This document shows positions 8,183-15,892 of a stretch of DNA of 27,238 bases, one piece after another. The notes below the pieces were generated by a model. It saw nothing but the letters and a program-made list of their open reading frames with translations. It searched no databases and was not told the DNA's origin. Both the position numbers and the translations under genes were made by a program. Positions within the stretch are counted from its first letter, which is position 1. Each line of letters begins with the position of its first letter. Source of the stretch: a virus; the IMG/VR virus record IMGVR_UViG_3300038701_001736, positions 1 through 27,238 of that record. One strand, given 5' to 3'.

Positions 8183-9196
8183 CTATTTCTTTCCGCCGTT
8201 CTTTCCGCCGCCAAAGATTCCATTCAGACCGCCGCCGCCAATCCAGTTAGCGATGCCGCCGCCGATTGATCCAATAGTATTCGCGCCGATAGCGCCCTGC
8301 GTGAGGTAGGAAGAAGCGCGAGCGTCGCCCGCCCCGGAAATCAGCCCCGAGATATTGTTGGCCGTGTTCGAGCCGAGGCTTGCAGCAGTGCCGGTCGCGG
8401 TCTGCCCCATCCCCGCCAGCGAAGCCAGCCGGTTGAAGTAGTTCCCGTAGGTCTGATCAGCCAGCCCCTGCCCGTACTCTTGCAGTCGAGCCAAGGTGGA
8501 GCCACGCAAAAGCCCGCCACGCGATGCCGCCGAATTGTCAATCGAGCGAAGTCCTTCCGTAAGCTGGAACTGATAGCCCGGCGTGTTTCGGAAGCGACCA
8601 TACGGGTCAGCCGGGTCTGCCGCATTCGGGTCCGTAACGCCCTGCGTGTCCTGGACTTGCACGTTGCCCTTGGCAGCGTTTTGGGCAAGAGAAGCACGCA
8701 CGCCGGGGGGAAGCCCCGCCGCATTACCGCCGCCGCCTTCAATCGTGTTCATCGGGCCACGGAGCTGGTACGCACCCATTGCCGCGTCGTTGCCATCGTT
8801 TGGCGCGCCGCCAGCCATTCCATATAGACCCTGCGCACCACTAAAAGCGGGCGAATACGCGCGAGCGCCCGGTTCCGCCCCAGTGCCGACGCCACCACCG
8901 GCCTGACCGCCAAAATTAAACCCGCCGCTTGAAGCAGGAAAGCTGACACCAGGTATGCCCGGCTGAGGCGAAAGACCAAGCTCAAACATCATTTGGCCAA
9001 TGGCCGTGTCGCCCGCCTGAATACGCGGACGCAGCATGTTCATGGTGTCGGTGAATTGTTCGCGCTGAACCTGCGCGGCCCTATCGGAAGCCTGCGCCTG
9101 AGTTTGAGCGGCGTTGCGTGCGGCACTGGAAGACGAGCGCCCCGCGACAACCGAACCTACCGCGCCAACACCCGCAGCTATGGCTGTAGCTACCAT
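8183..9196 (-). CDS. DNA transfer protein, P22 gp7-like class (337 aa)
   Basis: The protein begins with a Gly/Ala-rich hydrophobic segment (VATAIAAGVGAVGSVVAG, residues 2-19). A flexible Gly-rich middle follows, then the family hallmark near residues 200-260: TPGYQFQLTEGLRSIDNSAA, SRGGLLRGSTLARLQEYGQG and YGNYFNRLASLAGMGQTA. That hallmark is shared by small ejection proteins of many podoviruses. The C terminus is again Gly-rich and hydrophobic (GSIGGGIANWIGGGG) and ends in Gly-Lys. Such proteins leave the capsid with the DNA and help build the conduit across the envelope. AAGG lies 8 nt before the ATG, which overlaps the upstream stop by 1 nt (TGATG). Confidence 0.8.
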   Translation of the reverse strand: MVATAIAAGVGAVGSVVAGRSSSSAARNAAQTQAQASDRAAQVQREQFTDTMNMLRPRIQAGDTAIGQMMFELGLSPQPGIPGVSFPASSGGFNFGGQAGGGVGTGAEPGARAYSPAFSGAQGLYGMAGGAPNDGNDAAMGAYQLRGPMNTIEGGGGNAAGLPPGVRASLAQNAAKGNVQVQDTQGVTDPNAADPADPYGRFRNTPGYQFQLTEGLRSIDNSAASRGGLLRGSTLARLQEYGQGLADQTYGNYFNRLASLAGMGQTATGTAASLGSNTANNISGLISGAGDARASSYLTQGAIGANTIGSIGGGIANWIGGGGLNGIFGGGKNGGKK

Positions 9197-9726
9197 CAGA
9201 AATACCTTATGTAATGACGCTCTTGGGGCCTGTAGCCCTTGGCAGCGTAAATTTCATCCATGCGGTCGTTTTCTGATCGAGATTCGTACTGTTCCGCCGC
9301 CATGATAACCCCGGCAGCGCCAGCATCTTTTGCCCAAGCCTCAAAGGCCCGGAGCAGGTCGCCCCCTCCACCCTCAGACCACCAGAACATTTCTGATGCA
9401 AAGATAGATGATGGAGAAAAGAACAAACCCAACAAATTGCCGCCAATCATACCATTGTCGTGCAAGAAAAGACAAGCGCTGTCTTCTAGTATTAGCTCTT
9501 TCATCTTTGCCGCGACACTTGAGTAGTCATACGGTTGCTCTGACCACGGCGACTTTTCATGAAATCTCTTCCCCCAAATCAGCATTTGAGGAATGTCGTC
9601 GATTCCAGCCTCCCTTACGACTGCATGTCGTTGAGCCGAGCGCCCAGTATCGTCGCTATGTTCTTGTCCGCGAACCGAATCTCCCAAATCCTGTTGGGAG
9701 GCTTCATTCTGCCCATCTGTCGCCAT
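9196..9726 (-). CDS. GNAT-fold N-acetyltransferase-like protein (176 aa)
   Basis: The core reads VVREAGIDDIPQMLIWGKRF (N-terminal strand and helix), an acceptor-side segment with SEMFWWSEGGGGDLLRAFEA in the acetyl-CoA pyrophosphate-loop position, and a C-terminal YAAKGYRPQERHYIRYF strand typical of GNATs. The usual Q/RxxGxG/A loop is modified to EGGGG. The first 34 residues are polar and share 112 nt with the 3' end of the gp10-like gene in another frame. I kept the ATG at 9726 because AGAGGG sits 5 nt upstream; no ATG or GTG near the core start would keep the first strand. Such proteins occur beside ejection genes in other podoviruses, where they may be virion components. Confidence 0.72.
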   Translation of the reverse strand: MATDGQNEASQQDLGDSVRGQEHSDDTGRSAQRHAVVREAGIDDIPQMLIWGKRFHEKSPWSEQPYDYSSVAAKMKELILEDSACLFLHDNGMIGGNLLGLFFSPSSIFASEMFWWSEGGGGDLLRAFEAWAKDAGAAGVIMAAEQYESRSENDRMDEIYAAKGYRPQERHYIRYF

Positions 9727-11036
9727 ATCACCCTCTTTCCATATTCACCAATCTTGCCAACCGAGCGCGTGTATTCATTTGACCACGTATTGCCGTTGTC
9801 GTCAGAAAACCGCAAAATAATGAACGGGTCGCTACCTTGCCCAGTGGATATTCCTACGCCTTTTGCGCAATCAAGGGCTAGAGAGAACGCGGGGACATTA
9901 GAACGAACCGGCGTTATCGCGGTTGCAAGTCGAATAATCTCTTTGCCCATGTCCTGATAGATTGCGGTGTTAAAGTTTCGCAGATTACCCGCATAGGCAT
10001 CGGCCATAATGATCACGCCGCCACGCTCAACATAGTCAAGCGCCCGGTACGTTGTTTGCCCTTCGCTGTCGCGCTCGTGCCAAGCATTCGTGCTGATGTC
10101 CAAGACAAAAGTGCCTGAATTCGGCGTGCGCACCTGGACGAACTTGTGGCCGTCCTGCGTGTATGAGGACATCTTGCAGAGCGGCAAGTCAGCATCGCTC
10201 AAGCCCTGCATGACCTGCTCAATGTAATGCGTGCTAACGCGCGTTGGCAGGTAGCCGTTTGCTCGATAGATGACTCTGTCATTGCCGACCCAAAAAACGG
10301 TATTGTCTTCTGTAGCAGCAAGGTCTCTGGACAATAATCCGCGCTCAATGAAGCCGCCCGCGATGGGAACAAAAACATCAAAGCCGCCGCTATCAACCCA
10401 AACCTCGATTGTATCGGAGCCCATCAACCAAACTTCTTGCTGGCTGATCAGAATGGCCTTGAGGTCATCCGGCGAGCGCTCGGCGGTAGCAAATGAAAGC
10501 GCATCAACATTGGACGGGTCGAGCACCTCAGACCACACAAATTCATCATTGCCGGTTGCAAAAACAAGCCGCCCGTTAATGGACGCCACGTCGCGGACGC
10601 TAGAGCCCACGTCAACGTCAGAGATTGTTGTCAGCGTCGAGTTGTCGTATAGATAAACCGTGCCAGCCACCGAAGCCAGCGTGGCCACATAGCCTTGCGT
10701 TGCGGTAGAGGTCGGCCTGATAAAGGCAAACCTGGACAAGTCCCCATCCGTCCCAACAGAGCCAATGGAAGATGCGGTGGCGCTAGAGTTAACGCGATAA
10801 AGCGTGTTTGTAGAAACAGCGAAAATATCGCCATTGAACACGCCGTCCTGTCGAGCAAGGCCAGTGCAAGCTGAGCCGCCAAGCGTCGAATACGACTCAA
10901 TGCCAGGGCATGACAAAAGCGCCACAGGACGGTCAGGGACAGACGTTGCCTGCTCCGCAAACAGGTTTTGGCACTTCACCCGCGCCAGTTTGTATGCCGA
11001 GCGGTCCTCCGGCTGTATCCCGAATTGAATATCCAT
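9615..11036 (-). CDS. Packaged-DNA stabilisation protein, P22 gp10-like (473 aa)
   Basis: The protein is beta-rich and propeller-like. It contains the stretches ILISQQEVWLMGSDTIEVWV (around residues 195-215), IERGLLSRDLAATEDNTVFW and STHYIEQVMQ, which match the gp10 tail-hub family. The N-terminal FAEQATSVPDRPVALLSCPG also fits. In P22, gp10 sits under gp4 and closes the portal channel after packaging. Its position after the gp4-like gene with two small genes between keeps the P22 order. The ATG overlaps the preceding TAA by 1 nt (TAATG). Its last 112 nt also encode the start of the next gene. Confidence 0.82.
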   Translation of the reverse strand: MDIQFGIQPEDRSAYKLARVKCQNLFAEQATSVPDRPVALLSCPGIESYSTLGGSACTGLARQDGVFNGDIFAVSTNTLYRVNSSATASSIGSVGTDGDLSRFAFIRPTSTATQGYVATLASVAGTVYLYDNSTLTTISDVDVGSSVRDVASINGRLVFATGNDEFVWSEVLDPSNVDALSFATAERSPDDLKAILISQQEVWLMGSDTIEVWVDSGGFDVFVPIAGGFIERGLLSRDLAATEDNTVFWVGNDRVIYRANGYLPTRVSTHYIEQVMQGLSDADLPLCKMSSYTQDGHKFVQVRTPNSGTFVLDISTNAWHERDSEGQTTYRALDYVERGGVIIMADAYAGNLRNFNTAIYQDMGKEIIRLATAITPVRSNVPAFSLALDCAKGVGISTGQGSDPFIILRFSDDNGNTWSNEYTRSVGKIGEYGKRVIWRQMGRMKPPNRIWEIRFADKNIATILGARLNDMQS

Positions 11037-11392
11037 TAGCCAATCGTCGTCGCATTGCGGGTCTGCGCAGCCGTGAATCCTACCAGCCGCACTTCAAGCG
11101 TGGCGCTTGTGTCGGAGCCAGCAACATAAATCTTGCCACCAGCCGGAACGCCATCACCTGCAAACTCGGACCGATACCCACCGCCATCAGCAACTACGGT
11201 AATGTCAGGGCCGACTTGATTGGTCGCAGACGCCGCACCACCATCGTTTGCGATATAGACCTTGGCAGTCTGGTTAACGCCCTTTTTGTCGGTCAATGAT
11301 AGCTTGCTGATTGTGAATACCTCGGCAGTCGGGCATGTAAACACAAGTGTAGCTGTCGAGCTAACTCCGATATTTTCAAAAACACGGGCCAT
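11036..11392 (-). CDS. Small beta-rich virion-associated protein (118 aa)
   Basis: I do not recognise a named family. The sequence alternates beta strands and Gly-rich turns (TATLVFTCPTAEVFTISKL; ITVVADGGGYRSEF; GGKIYVAGSDTSATLEVRLV), like a small beta-sandwich of the kind used for head or neck decoration. There is no signal peptide or TM segment. A GAGGT ribosome site lies 5 nt before the ATG at 11392. It is located between the coiled-coil protein and the gp10-like hub protein, so a neck or tail-machine role is likely but inferred. Its composition resembles the 129-residue protein encoded at 13577-13966. Confidence 0.6.
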   Translation of the reverse strand: MARVFENIGVSSTATLVFTCPTAEVFTISKLSLTDKKGVNQTAKVYIANDGGAASATNQVGPDITVVADGGGYRSEFAGDGVPAGGKIYVAGSDTSATLEVRLVGFTAAQTRNATTIG

Positions 11393-11399
11393 CTTTACC

Positions 11400-12281
11400 T
11401 CACAGGATTACAGCATCGAGCCGCGTCGTAGCGCCAGATGCTATGTTTATACTCTCGCCGCCACCAGAAGTCACTTTCAAGCACAAGTAAACATAGCCCG
11501 TTCCCTCATAAAGCACGCCCGGCACGAATGGCGTTATTGGAAACTTGCCAAACCCCGCATCAAAAGCTGTTGCCAGATCATTGGCATCAACGCTTACCGT
11601 CCCAAACGTTGCAAAGGTCAGTCCAGCCGGATCGCCTTCCCAAACCTTGCGCGCGGTGACAGCGGTAGAAATAGCTGAGTTTGCAGCAATCTCTGTATCA
11701 GACAGATAGATTGCCCATTGGCCTTGGGCTGTATCAGCACTTGCGGCGGCGGTTTGAAATGCGGCGTTTGCCCGCAAAATCCACACAAGGTCTGTCTCAA
11801 GTATGTCGGTCAAGGTCGGCCCTGCGATGACTACATATGACGTACTGGACACCGAGATATTTCCGGACAAGGTATCGCCTGTGTCAATTAGATTCACCTG
11901 GTCGCGGCGCACAGAGTCAGAGAACGCCAGAGACGCCGCCCCAAGGTCACTCAGAGTCCGGCTCTCGGCGTCATTAAGGCGTTCCTTCAAGTCATCGACC
12001 TCCGAACGCAGGGCATCATTGAACTGAGATGCGGCGTCCAGACCGGCCTGCAATTCCTGCTGTGACGTTCTCAGGTCTTCAATCTGCTGGAGGGCGGAAG
12101 CAAGCTGCTCTTGCGCGACAACTGTCTCAAACAGCCCATCCGAGGCCCCGCCAAGGCGGTTGTAGACCATGTCGAGGAAGCGACGCCCCGTAATGGTCAG
12201 AATGCCGGTGGTGGGGTCCACCATAGGCTGCTGGCCATTGAACATTCCGCCGTCATAGGGCTTTGAGCCAAAGCTAGCCAT
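11400..12281 (-). CDS. Coiled-coil virion structural protein (293 aa)
   Basis: The N-terminal ~50 residues (GMFNGQQPMVDPTTGILTIT) form a peptide pattern seen at the start of several phage minor structural proteins. Residues ~55-115 form a long predicted coiled coil (EQLASALQQIEDLRTSQQEL; DDLKERLNDAESRTLSDLG). The C-terminal ~170 residues are beta-rich (GTGYVYLCLKVTSGGGESI) and end in TRLDAVIL. The shape suggests a trimeric fiber or needle-like tail component. P22's needle gp26 comes after gp10, so order does not prove equivalence. A longer frame exists, but the ATG at 12281 overlaps the upstream stop by 8 nt (ATGGCTAG), like other junctions here. Confidence 0.6.
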   Translation of the reverse strand: MASFGSKPYDGGMFNGQQPMVDPTTGILTITGRRFLDMVYNRLGGASDGLFETVVAQEQLASALQQIEDLRTSQQELQAGLDAASQFNDALRSEVDDLKERLNDAESRTLSDLGAASLAFSDSVRRDQVNLIDTGDTLSGNISVSSTSYVVIAGPTLTDILETDLVWILRANAAFQTAAASADTAQGQWAIYLSDTEIAANSAISTAVTARKVWEGDPAGLTFATFGTVSVDANDLATAFDAGFGKFPITPFVPGVLYEGTGYVYLCLKVTSGGGESINIASGATTRLDAVIL

Positions 12282-12987
12282 CGCTGCCACACGGAATGAA
12301 GGTAATGGACGCTGTTTCCCGATCAAACATGCTTGCCTCTTCAAGGGCCGTCATTGCCCTCACTTTCGTATCAGCTAGAAGAGCTTGGTTGCCAGGATAC
12401 AGTGGCGCACACATCTCAGCCGCCAAGCCAAGGACAATTGCGTCAAGCCATTCTTGTGGCAGGTCAGGCTCGTCAGCATTATTATCGAAGTCCTCGAAAG
12501 AACGCGAGTAAGTGATCTTCAACGTTTCAGTCGTCACAGTTGATGGGACCGGCCAAATGTAGAGCGTCCCCTGAGAAAGACCTGGATCATAATAAAAGCT
12601 TGTCGGCGTGCCGGACGCGCTCTTTTCGGGCAAATCAAAATAATCCTGCCGGGCCATGATAGGGACAATCGGCCTGTCCACGCCCGTCGCGCTACGATAC
12701 CGGATCGAGCTAATGCGAAGGGGGCGATAGGACACGTCAGGAGTTGACCCGCCGAATGTGTAGGATGCTTGATCCGCCACCAGCGCCACGCTGCCCTCAG
12801 TATCGCGCCACAGGTTGAAGCCCTTGGCTTGCCACGCCTTGATCATGCGGTTGAGCTTGCGCAATGCGTGAGCGTGCATTGGGGCGTCAACAACGTCATC
12901 GACAGAAACCGCCCCAATCTCAAGAAGCGCGTCCTTGATAATCGAAGTTGTCGTTTCCGAGTAATTAGTGCTTCCAGAGGTCGCCAT
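12274..12987 (-). CDS. Head-to-tail adaptor / tail accessory factor, P22 gp4-like (237 aa)
   Basis: The family pattern is clear: IIKDALLEIGAV near residue 17, then HALRKLNRMIKAWQAKGFNL (about 44-63) with the following Trp, VADQASYTFG, and a region PEKSASGTPTSFYYDPGLSQ leading to LYIWPVP. It ends with QEWLDAIVLGLAAEMC. gp4-like adaptors bind the portal ring after packaging and form the platform for gp10. Length is typical or slightly long. AGGAG lies 8 nt before the ATG, which overlaps the preceding TAA by 1 nt. Confidence 0.85.
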   Translation of the reverse strand: MATSGSTNYSETTTSIIKDALLEIGAVSVDDVVDAPMHAHALRKLNRMIKAWQAKGFNLWRDTEGSVALVADQASYTFGGSTPDVSYRPLRISSIRYRSATGVDRPIVPIMARQDYFDLPEKSASGTPTSFYYDPGLSQGTLYIWPVPSTVTTETLKITYSRSFEDFDNNADEPDLPQEWLDAIVLGLAAEMCAPLYPGNQALLADTKVRAMTALEEASMFDRETASITFIPCGSDG

Positions 12988-13577
12988 TACAAATCTCCTA
13001 CAGACACATTTGCCACGTCTGAGCCATAAATGTCCATTGTCGAAGAGTGAGTCACGCTTCCCGAATTGTTGCGGAGCTGGAGCCGCCAGTATCGCGTGTT
13101 CTCAGAAACCGCCAGGGAAAAGGCCGTGCTTTCAATAGACGACGAAAGCGCGTCTTTAGTCGGCACGTCAGTTAGATCGGTATACGTCGCGCCATCTCCA
13201 GAATACGACAAAAACAGGTTTGACCGATTGGCGTCATAGCTCGTCATCGAAATGGACAAGACCATGCGCGAGCAATTCTTTTCACTCCCGATGTCAGCCG
13301 TTGCCAGCGTGATTGTCACATCAGAGGTCGTTCCAGATCCCGATGCGCTTTTGAGCAGACTGATGTTTGAAGGGTCGGGGCGAGAAACCGGAACGCGCTG
13401 GTTGTCCGCACGGCCCCGCACAAAGTCTTGAGGGTGGCGAGGCTCCCAATAATCCTGGTGAACCCACATGCCCGTCCACTCTTTGCGCATTTCCGACGCA
13501 GGGAACACATGACCGCTGCGGTCACAGCGCATCTTGTAATCGCCCAGCTTCGGCTTTTTGGCTCGAATGACCCTCAT
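12987..13577 (-). CDS. Conserved head/neck protein with N-terminal RHPQDFVRG motif (196 aa)
   Basis: Residues ~15-60 contain KMRCDRSGHVFPASEMRKEW and WEPRHPQDFVRGRADNQ, a block I recognise from a widespread but functionally undefined phage protein family. Many relatives carry two CxxC-type pairs that look zinc-binding. Here only one Cys remains (CDRS, VHQDYW), so metal binding is probably lost. The C-terminal ~130 residues are beta-rich (TSDVTITLATADIGSEKNC; RYWRLQLRNNSGSV) and resemble a discoidin-like or jelly-roll virion domain. It sits just before the gp4-like adaptor. Its start overlaps with neighbours by 1 nt and has only a weak SD, so coupling is likely. Confidence 0.65.
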   Translation of the reverse strand: MRVIRAKKPKLGDYKMRCDRSGHVFPASEMRKEWTGMWVHQDYWEPRHPQDFVRGRADNQRVPVSRPDPSNISLLKSASGSGTTSDVTITLATADIGSEKNCSRMVLSISMTSYDANRSNLFLSYSGDGATYTDLTDVPTKDALSSSIESTAFSLAVSENTRYWRLQLRNNSGSVTHSSTMDIYGSDVANVSVGDL

Positions 13578-13966
13578 TAGTTCCGCTTCTTCAACTCAAT
13601 GATAAAACTGCCAACGTCGCCCGATCCGAGACCTACAGTCGTAATAATCAAATCGCCCGTGGCACCAGCTCCGGCGCTTGATGGAATGCCGCCAATTCGC
13701 TCAGCGCTCTCGGCAGGATAACAGAACTGGTAGTCAGGAAGGTGAAGCGCGGGGGTGTCCGCATCTGCGTCCCAAAACAAGGTCGCCGTAAAGCCGGTCA
13801 GCGCAGAGTGGATAGCATTTATCGAGAACCCACTTGCGCCGAACGCGCTTGCATCAGCGATGATAGTTCCGGACTCATTGCCAGACCCGTCCCCGGCGAT
13901 ATACACATTCAAAACCACATGACGTGGCCCGTTGTGAATTGTTTGGATGGTAACTGTATTTGCCAT
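13577..13966 (-). CDS. Small beta-rich head/neck-region protein (129 aa)
   Basis: No named family is recognised. The protein is strand-rich and lacks TM segments: NTVTIQTIHNGPRHVVLNVY, a Gly/Ser turn, ATLFWDADADTPALHLPDY, and a final GDLIITTVGLGSGDVGSFII strand pair. It is probably a virion component, given its position between the capsid block and the neck proteins. The ATG at 13966 is chosen over one six codons upstream because it has GAGG 7 nt away. It is the first gene after the terminator-like hairpin at 14032-14061. Confidence 0.6.
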   Translation of the reverse strand: MANTVTIQTIHNGPRHVVLNVYIAGDGSGNESGTIIADASAFGASGFSINAIHSALTGFTATLFWDADADTPALHLPDYQFCYPAESAERIGGIPSSAGAGATGDLIITTVGLGSGDVGSFIIELKKRN

Positions 13967-14031
13967 TATTGCCTCACAGCACAAAGATAACCGTTAAGCC
14001 GCGCAGAAACGTCCGTGCCCGCCGCGCTCCT

Positions 14032-14061
14032 AAAAAGAAGGCGGCACAATACAGCGCCGCC
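14032..14061 (-). terminator. Intrinsic terminator after the capsid block
   Basis: Read on the minus strand, GGCGGCGC and GTGCCGCC form an 8-bp stem (one G-U pair) around a TGTATT loop, followed directly by TTCTTTTT. This is a textbook Rho-independent terminator within the late operon, between the head-fiber-like gene and the neck genes. It probably reduces transcription of the downstream genes relative to capsid genes, with readthrough or antitermination supplying the rest. Confidence 0.78.
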
Positions 14062-14086
14062 CCCTCATATACATGACCCAAAGAAC

Positions 14087-14320
14087 TCAGGCCGTAACCT
14101 GAGCATCCTCAAGAGCCTGCTCAAGAAGGTTGATCTTCGCTGCAAGCGAAGCAACGGCGTTGGCGACCTCAGCTTGGGCATATGTCGCGCCAATGACCGC
14201 GAGGGTCGTTGATGCGGTGCCGCCAGAGCTGTCAGTAAGCTGGCCAATATTGCTCGGCTGAGCGCCCGACGAATTGAAAAGCGGTGCGCGCACGCCGTTA
14301 GGGAAATTGGTGACTGGCAT
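14087..14320 (-). CDS. Head-fiber-like small capsid protein (77 aa)
   Basis: The N terminus MPVTNFPNGVRAPLFNS and the C-terminal helical segment VANAVASLAAKINLLEQALE resemble small phage proteins encoded next to the major capsid gene. These are sometimes called head fiber proteins, with a short N-terminal anchor and a C-terminal trimeric coiled coil. A frame extension upstream exists, but the ATG at 14320 has GGGAG 8 nt away. It sits between two terminator-like hairpins immediately after the capsid gene, consistent with a protein made in capsid-like amounts. The function as a capsid surface fiber is inferred. Confidence 0.6.
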   Translation of the reverse strand: MPVTNFPNGVRAPLFNSSGAQPSNIGQLTDSSGGTASTTLAVIGATYAQAEVANAVASLAAKINLLEQALEDAQVTA

Positions 14321-14333
14321 TTCATTGCTCCCG

Positions 14334-14364
14334 AAAAAGGGCGAAGGGGGCAATCAAGCCCCCT
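14334..14364 (-). terminator. Possible weak terminator after the major capsid gene
   Basis: On the minus strand GGGGGC-TTGATT-GCCCCC forms a 6-bp GC stem extendable by A-T pairs, followed by TTCGCCCTTTTT. The U-run starts about 7 nt after the stem, so termination would be partial. It lies 12 nt after the capsid stop and could instead stabilise the 3' end of capsid mRNA. Confidence 0.5.
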
Positions 14365-14375
14365 CCACTGCATCA

Positions 14376-15287
14376 CTAGGCTGCGCCAGCGGTGCCGTAC
14401 AGGCCACGCCAATCAGCCCAACCAACGCCGTAGCGCTCGTATGCGCTGTAGCACATGTTCTTCGTGTCGAAGTCACCATCCATCTCCAGGTCCGCCTCAA
14501 CGCGCTGCTGGAAAATCATGCCCTCTTCGGACGGGAGGTCGGTGCGGATGAAGAATGCATCCGTGTCCGTCAGGAAGTGGTTGACGGAAACCTCAGGAAT
14601 AACACCGGCTGCGCGAAGCACGTTGATGTCATTGTTTGCCGAATTGGACTGCAACTCAGACTTCAAAATCCGCTGGGACTCAAAGAAAAGGTCGGTCGGC
14701 ACAATCAAGCGCTTCGGACGAAGCTGAATGCGAAGACCACGGTCGTCCTTGGCCTGCATGATCTGAATGCACAGGTCTTCAAGCGAGGTTTCCGACAGGT
14801 CGGCAGGAGTTGCAAGCTCATTGGACTGGCTGCCCGAAAGGGAAGGGTGATCCGTTGCCAACAGCTCTTTGCCGTCGCCGCCCGTATAGGACGAGTTGAA
14901 ACCGCGATTGTAGACGTTTGCAGACACGTTTTCTTTGGTCTGCATCATCGAGCGAGCCATCCACCGGGTCTGGGACTGGCCCAGCTCGATGTATTGGTTG
15001 TCGTCGATTGCTTCACGGGTGATCTTGGAGCCAAGCGCATAGGCGACGTTGGTGATCCGAGACGTATAGCCTTCTTGAGCCGTGTCATAAAGCAGGGACG
15101 CACCCTCAGCTTTTTGAGCTGCAAGACCGTACCCGGTGCGCTGCACGCGCTCCTCATACTTCTTGTCAGACGACACAACGTCGAAAAGCTGGCGATACTC
15201 AGCGTCAAAATCATTGTAATTGACGCCAAAGTGATTTTTCAGACCAGGAAAAAGGTCTTTGACGAAGCTGGATGAAGTAATCGTCAT
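14376..15287 (-). CDS. Major capsid protein, HK97-fold, Mu gpT-like type (303 aa)
   Basis: The pattern is that of Mu-like major head proteins. An early SSFVKDLFPGLKNHFGVNYN segment precedes YEERVQRTGYGLAAQKAEGA, then ITREAIDDNQY, ELLATDHPSLSG (the conserved 'ATDHP' loop), RPKRLIVPTDLFFESQRIL, and a C-terminal EADLEMDGDFDTKNMCYSAY ending in GWADWRGLYG. Length about 300 is normal for this type. The ATG at 15287 follows the preceding TAG by 2 nt and has GGAGGT 6-7 nt upstream, one of the strongest ribosome sites in the operon. Scaffold and decoration-like genes lie upstream, and two terminator-like hairpins lie downstream. Confidence 0.88.
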   Translation of the reverse strand: MTITSSSFVKDLFPGLKNHFGVNYNDFDAEYRQLFDVVSSDKKYEERVQRTGYGLAAQKAEGASLLYDTAQEGYTSRITNVAYALGSKITREAIDDNQYIELGQSQTRWMARSMMQTKENVSANVYNRGFNSSYTGGDGKELLATDHPSLSGSQSNELATPADLSETSLEDLCIQIMQAKDDRGLRIQLRPKRLIVPTDLFFESQRILKSELQSNSANNDINVLRAAGVIPEVSVNHFLTDTDAFFIRTDLPSEEGMIFQQRVEADLEMDGDFDTKNMCYSAYERYGVGWADWRGLYGTAGAA

Positions 15288-15289
15288 GG

Positions 15290-15868
15290 CTAGACCTCCG
15301 CGTTGTCGAAGTTGTTGACCTTGACCAGCCAACGGGCGTTGGTGCCAAGATCGTTGTCCACACCGCGATCAACCGCCACCAGAGAAAGGTTCATGCTGGC
15401 AGAGGTCGTGGCTGCGGTCGAGGAATCCAGCTCACTAGCCGAAATGATCGGATGCGAGGTGGATGCGGTGCCATAGGCAATGTCAACCGTCCGGCCAATG
15501 TCCGTGGTCGCCAGGGCTCCACCAGTGGAGTCCTCCTGAGCCGAAAAAACCATATCCTCAGCTGGGCAGACCATAACATAAGCGCCGACACCAGACGCCA
15601 CATAGCGAGCAGTGTCACGAGTGAGGTCGCCATTGGCGTCACTCTCGATGCCGACGATGACACCAAAAATGCCAGCGCCAGCGGTAGAGCGAACAACAGC
15701 GGGAGCGGTAGCATCAGTGCTACCAGTGCCAGTGCGCTTTACCGCGTCACCGACAAAAAGATTGTTGGACCCATCAGCGGTGAAGCACCGAATAGCGGCC
15801 CCATTGTAAGGAGCGCCATTTGCGTATTTAACCGGACGGAGACCATAGGCAACATCAGCGTTTGCCAT
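15290..15868 (-). CDS. Capsid decoration / stabilisation-type protein (192 aa)
   Basis: The N terminus MANADVAYGLRPVKYANGAP is characteristic of a family of phage proteins encoded directly before the capsid gene ('NADxxxGLRPV... NGAPYNG'). The remainder is beta-rich with Gly turns (LFVGDAVKRTGTGS; AGIFGVIVGIESDANGDL; LVAVDRGVDNDLGTNARWLV), as expected of a small capsid-binding domain. Role on the capsid surface is inferred from family recall and position. Its SD AAGGAG lies 9 nt before the ATG, inside a small hairpin that also overlaps the upstream stop codon. Confidence 0.72.
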   Translation of the reverse strand: MANADVAYGLRPVKYANGAPYNGAAIRCFTADGSNNLFVGDAVKRTGTGSTDATAPAVVRSTAGAGIFGVIVGIESDANGDLTRDTARYVASGVGAYVMVCPAEDMVFSAQEDSTGGALATTDIGRTVDIAYGTASTSHPIISASELDSSTAATTSASMNLSLVAVDRGVDNDLGTNARWLVKVNNFDNAEV

Positions 15869-15872
15869 AGGG

Positions 15873-15892
15873 AACTCTCCTTATTAAGAGTT
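15873..15892 (-). promoter_or_regulatory. Hairpin linking upstream stop codon and ribosome site
   Basis: On the minus strand AACTCT and AGAGTT form a 6-bp stem around TAATAAGG. The loop contains the TAA of the upstream gene and the start of the AAGGAG ribosome site of the decoration-like gene. Ribosomes arriving at the stop would open the stem, so the two genes are plausibly coupled in translation. Confidence 0.5.
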
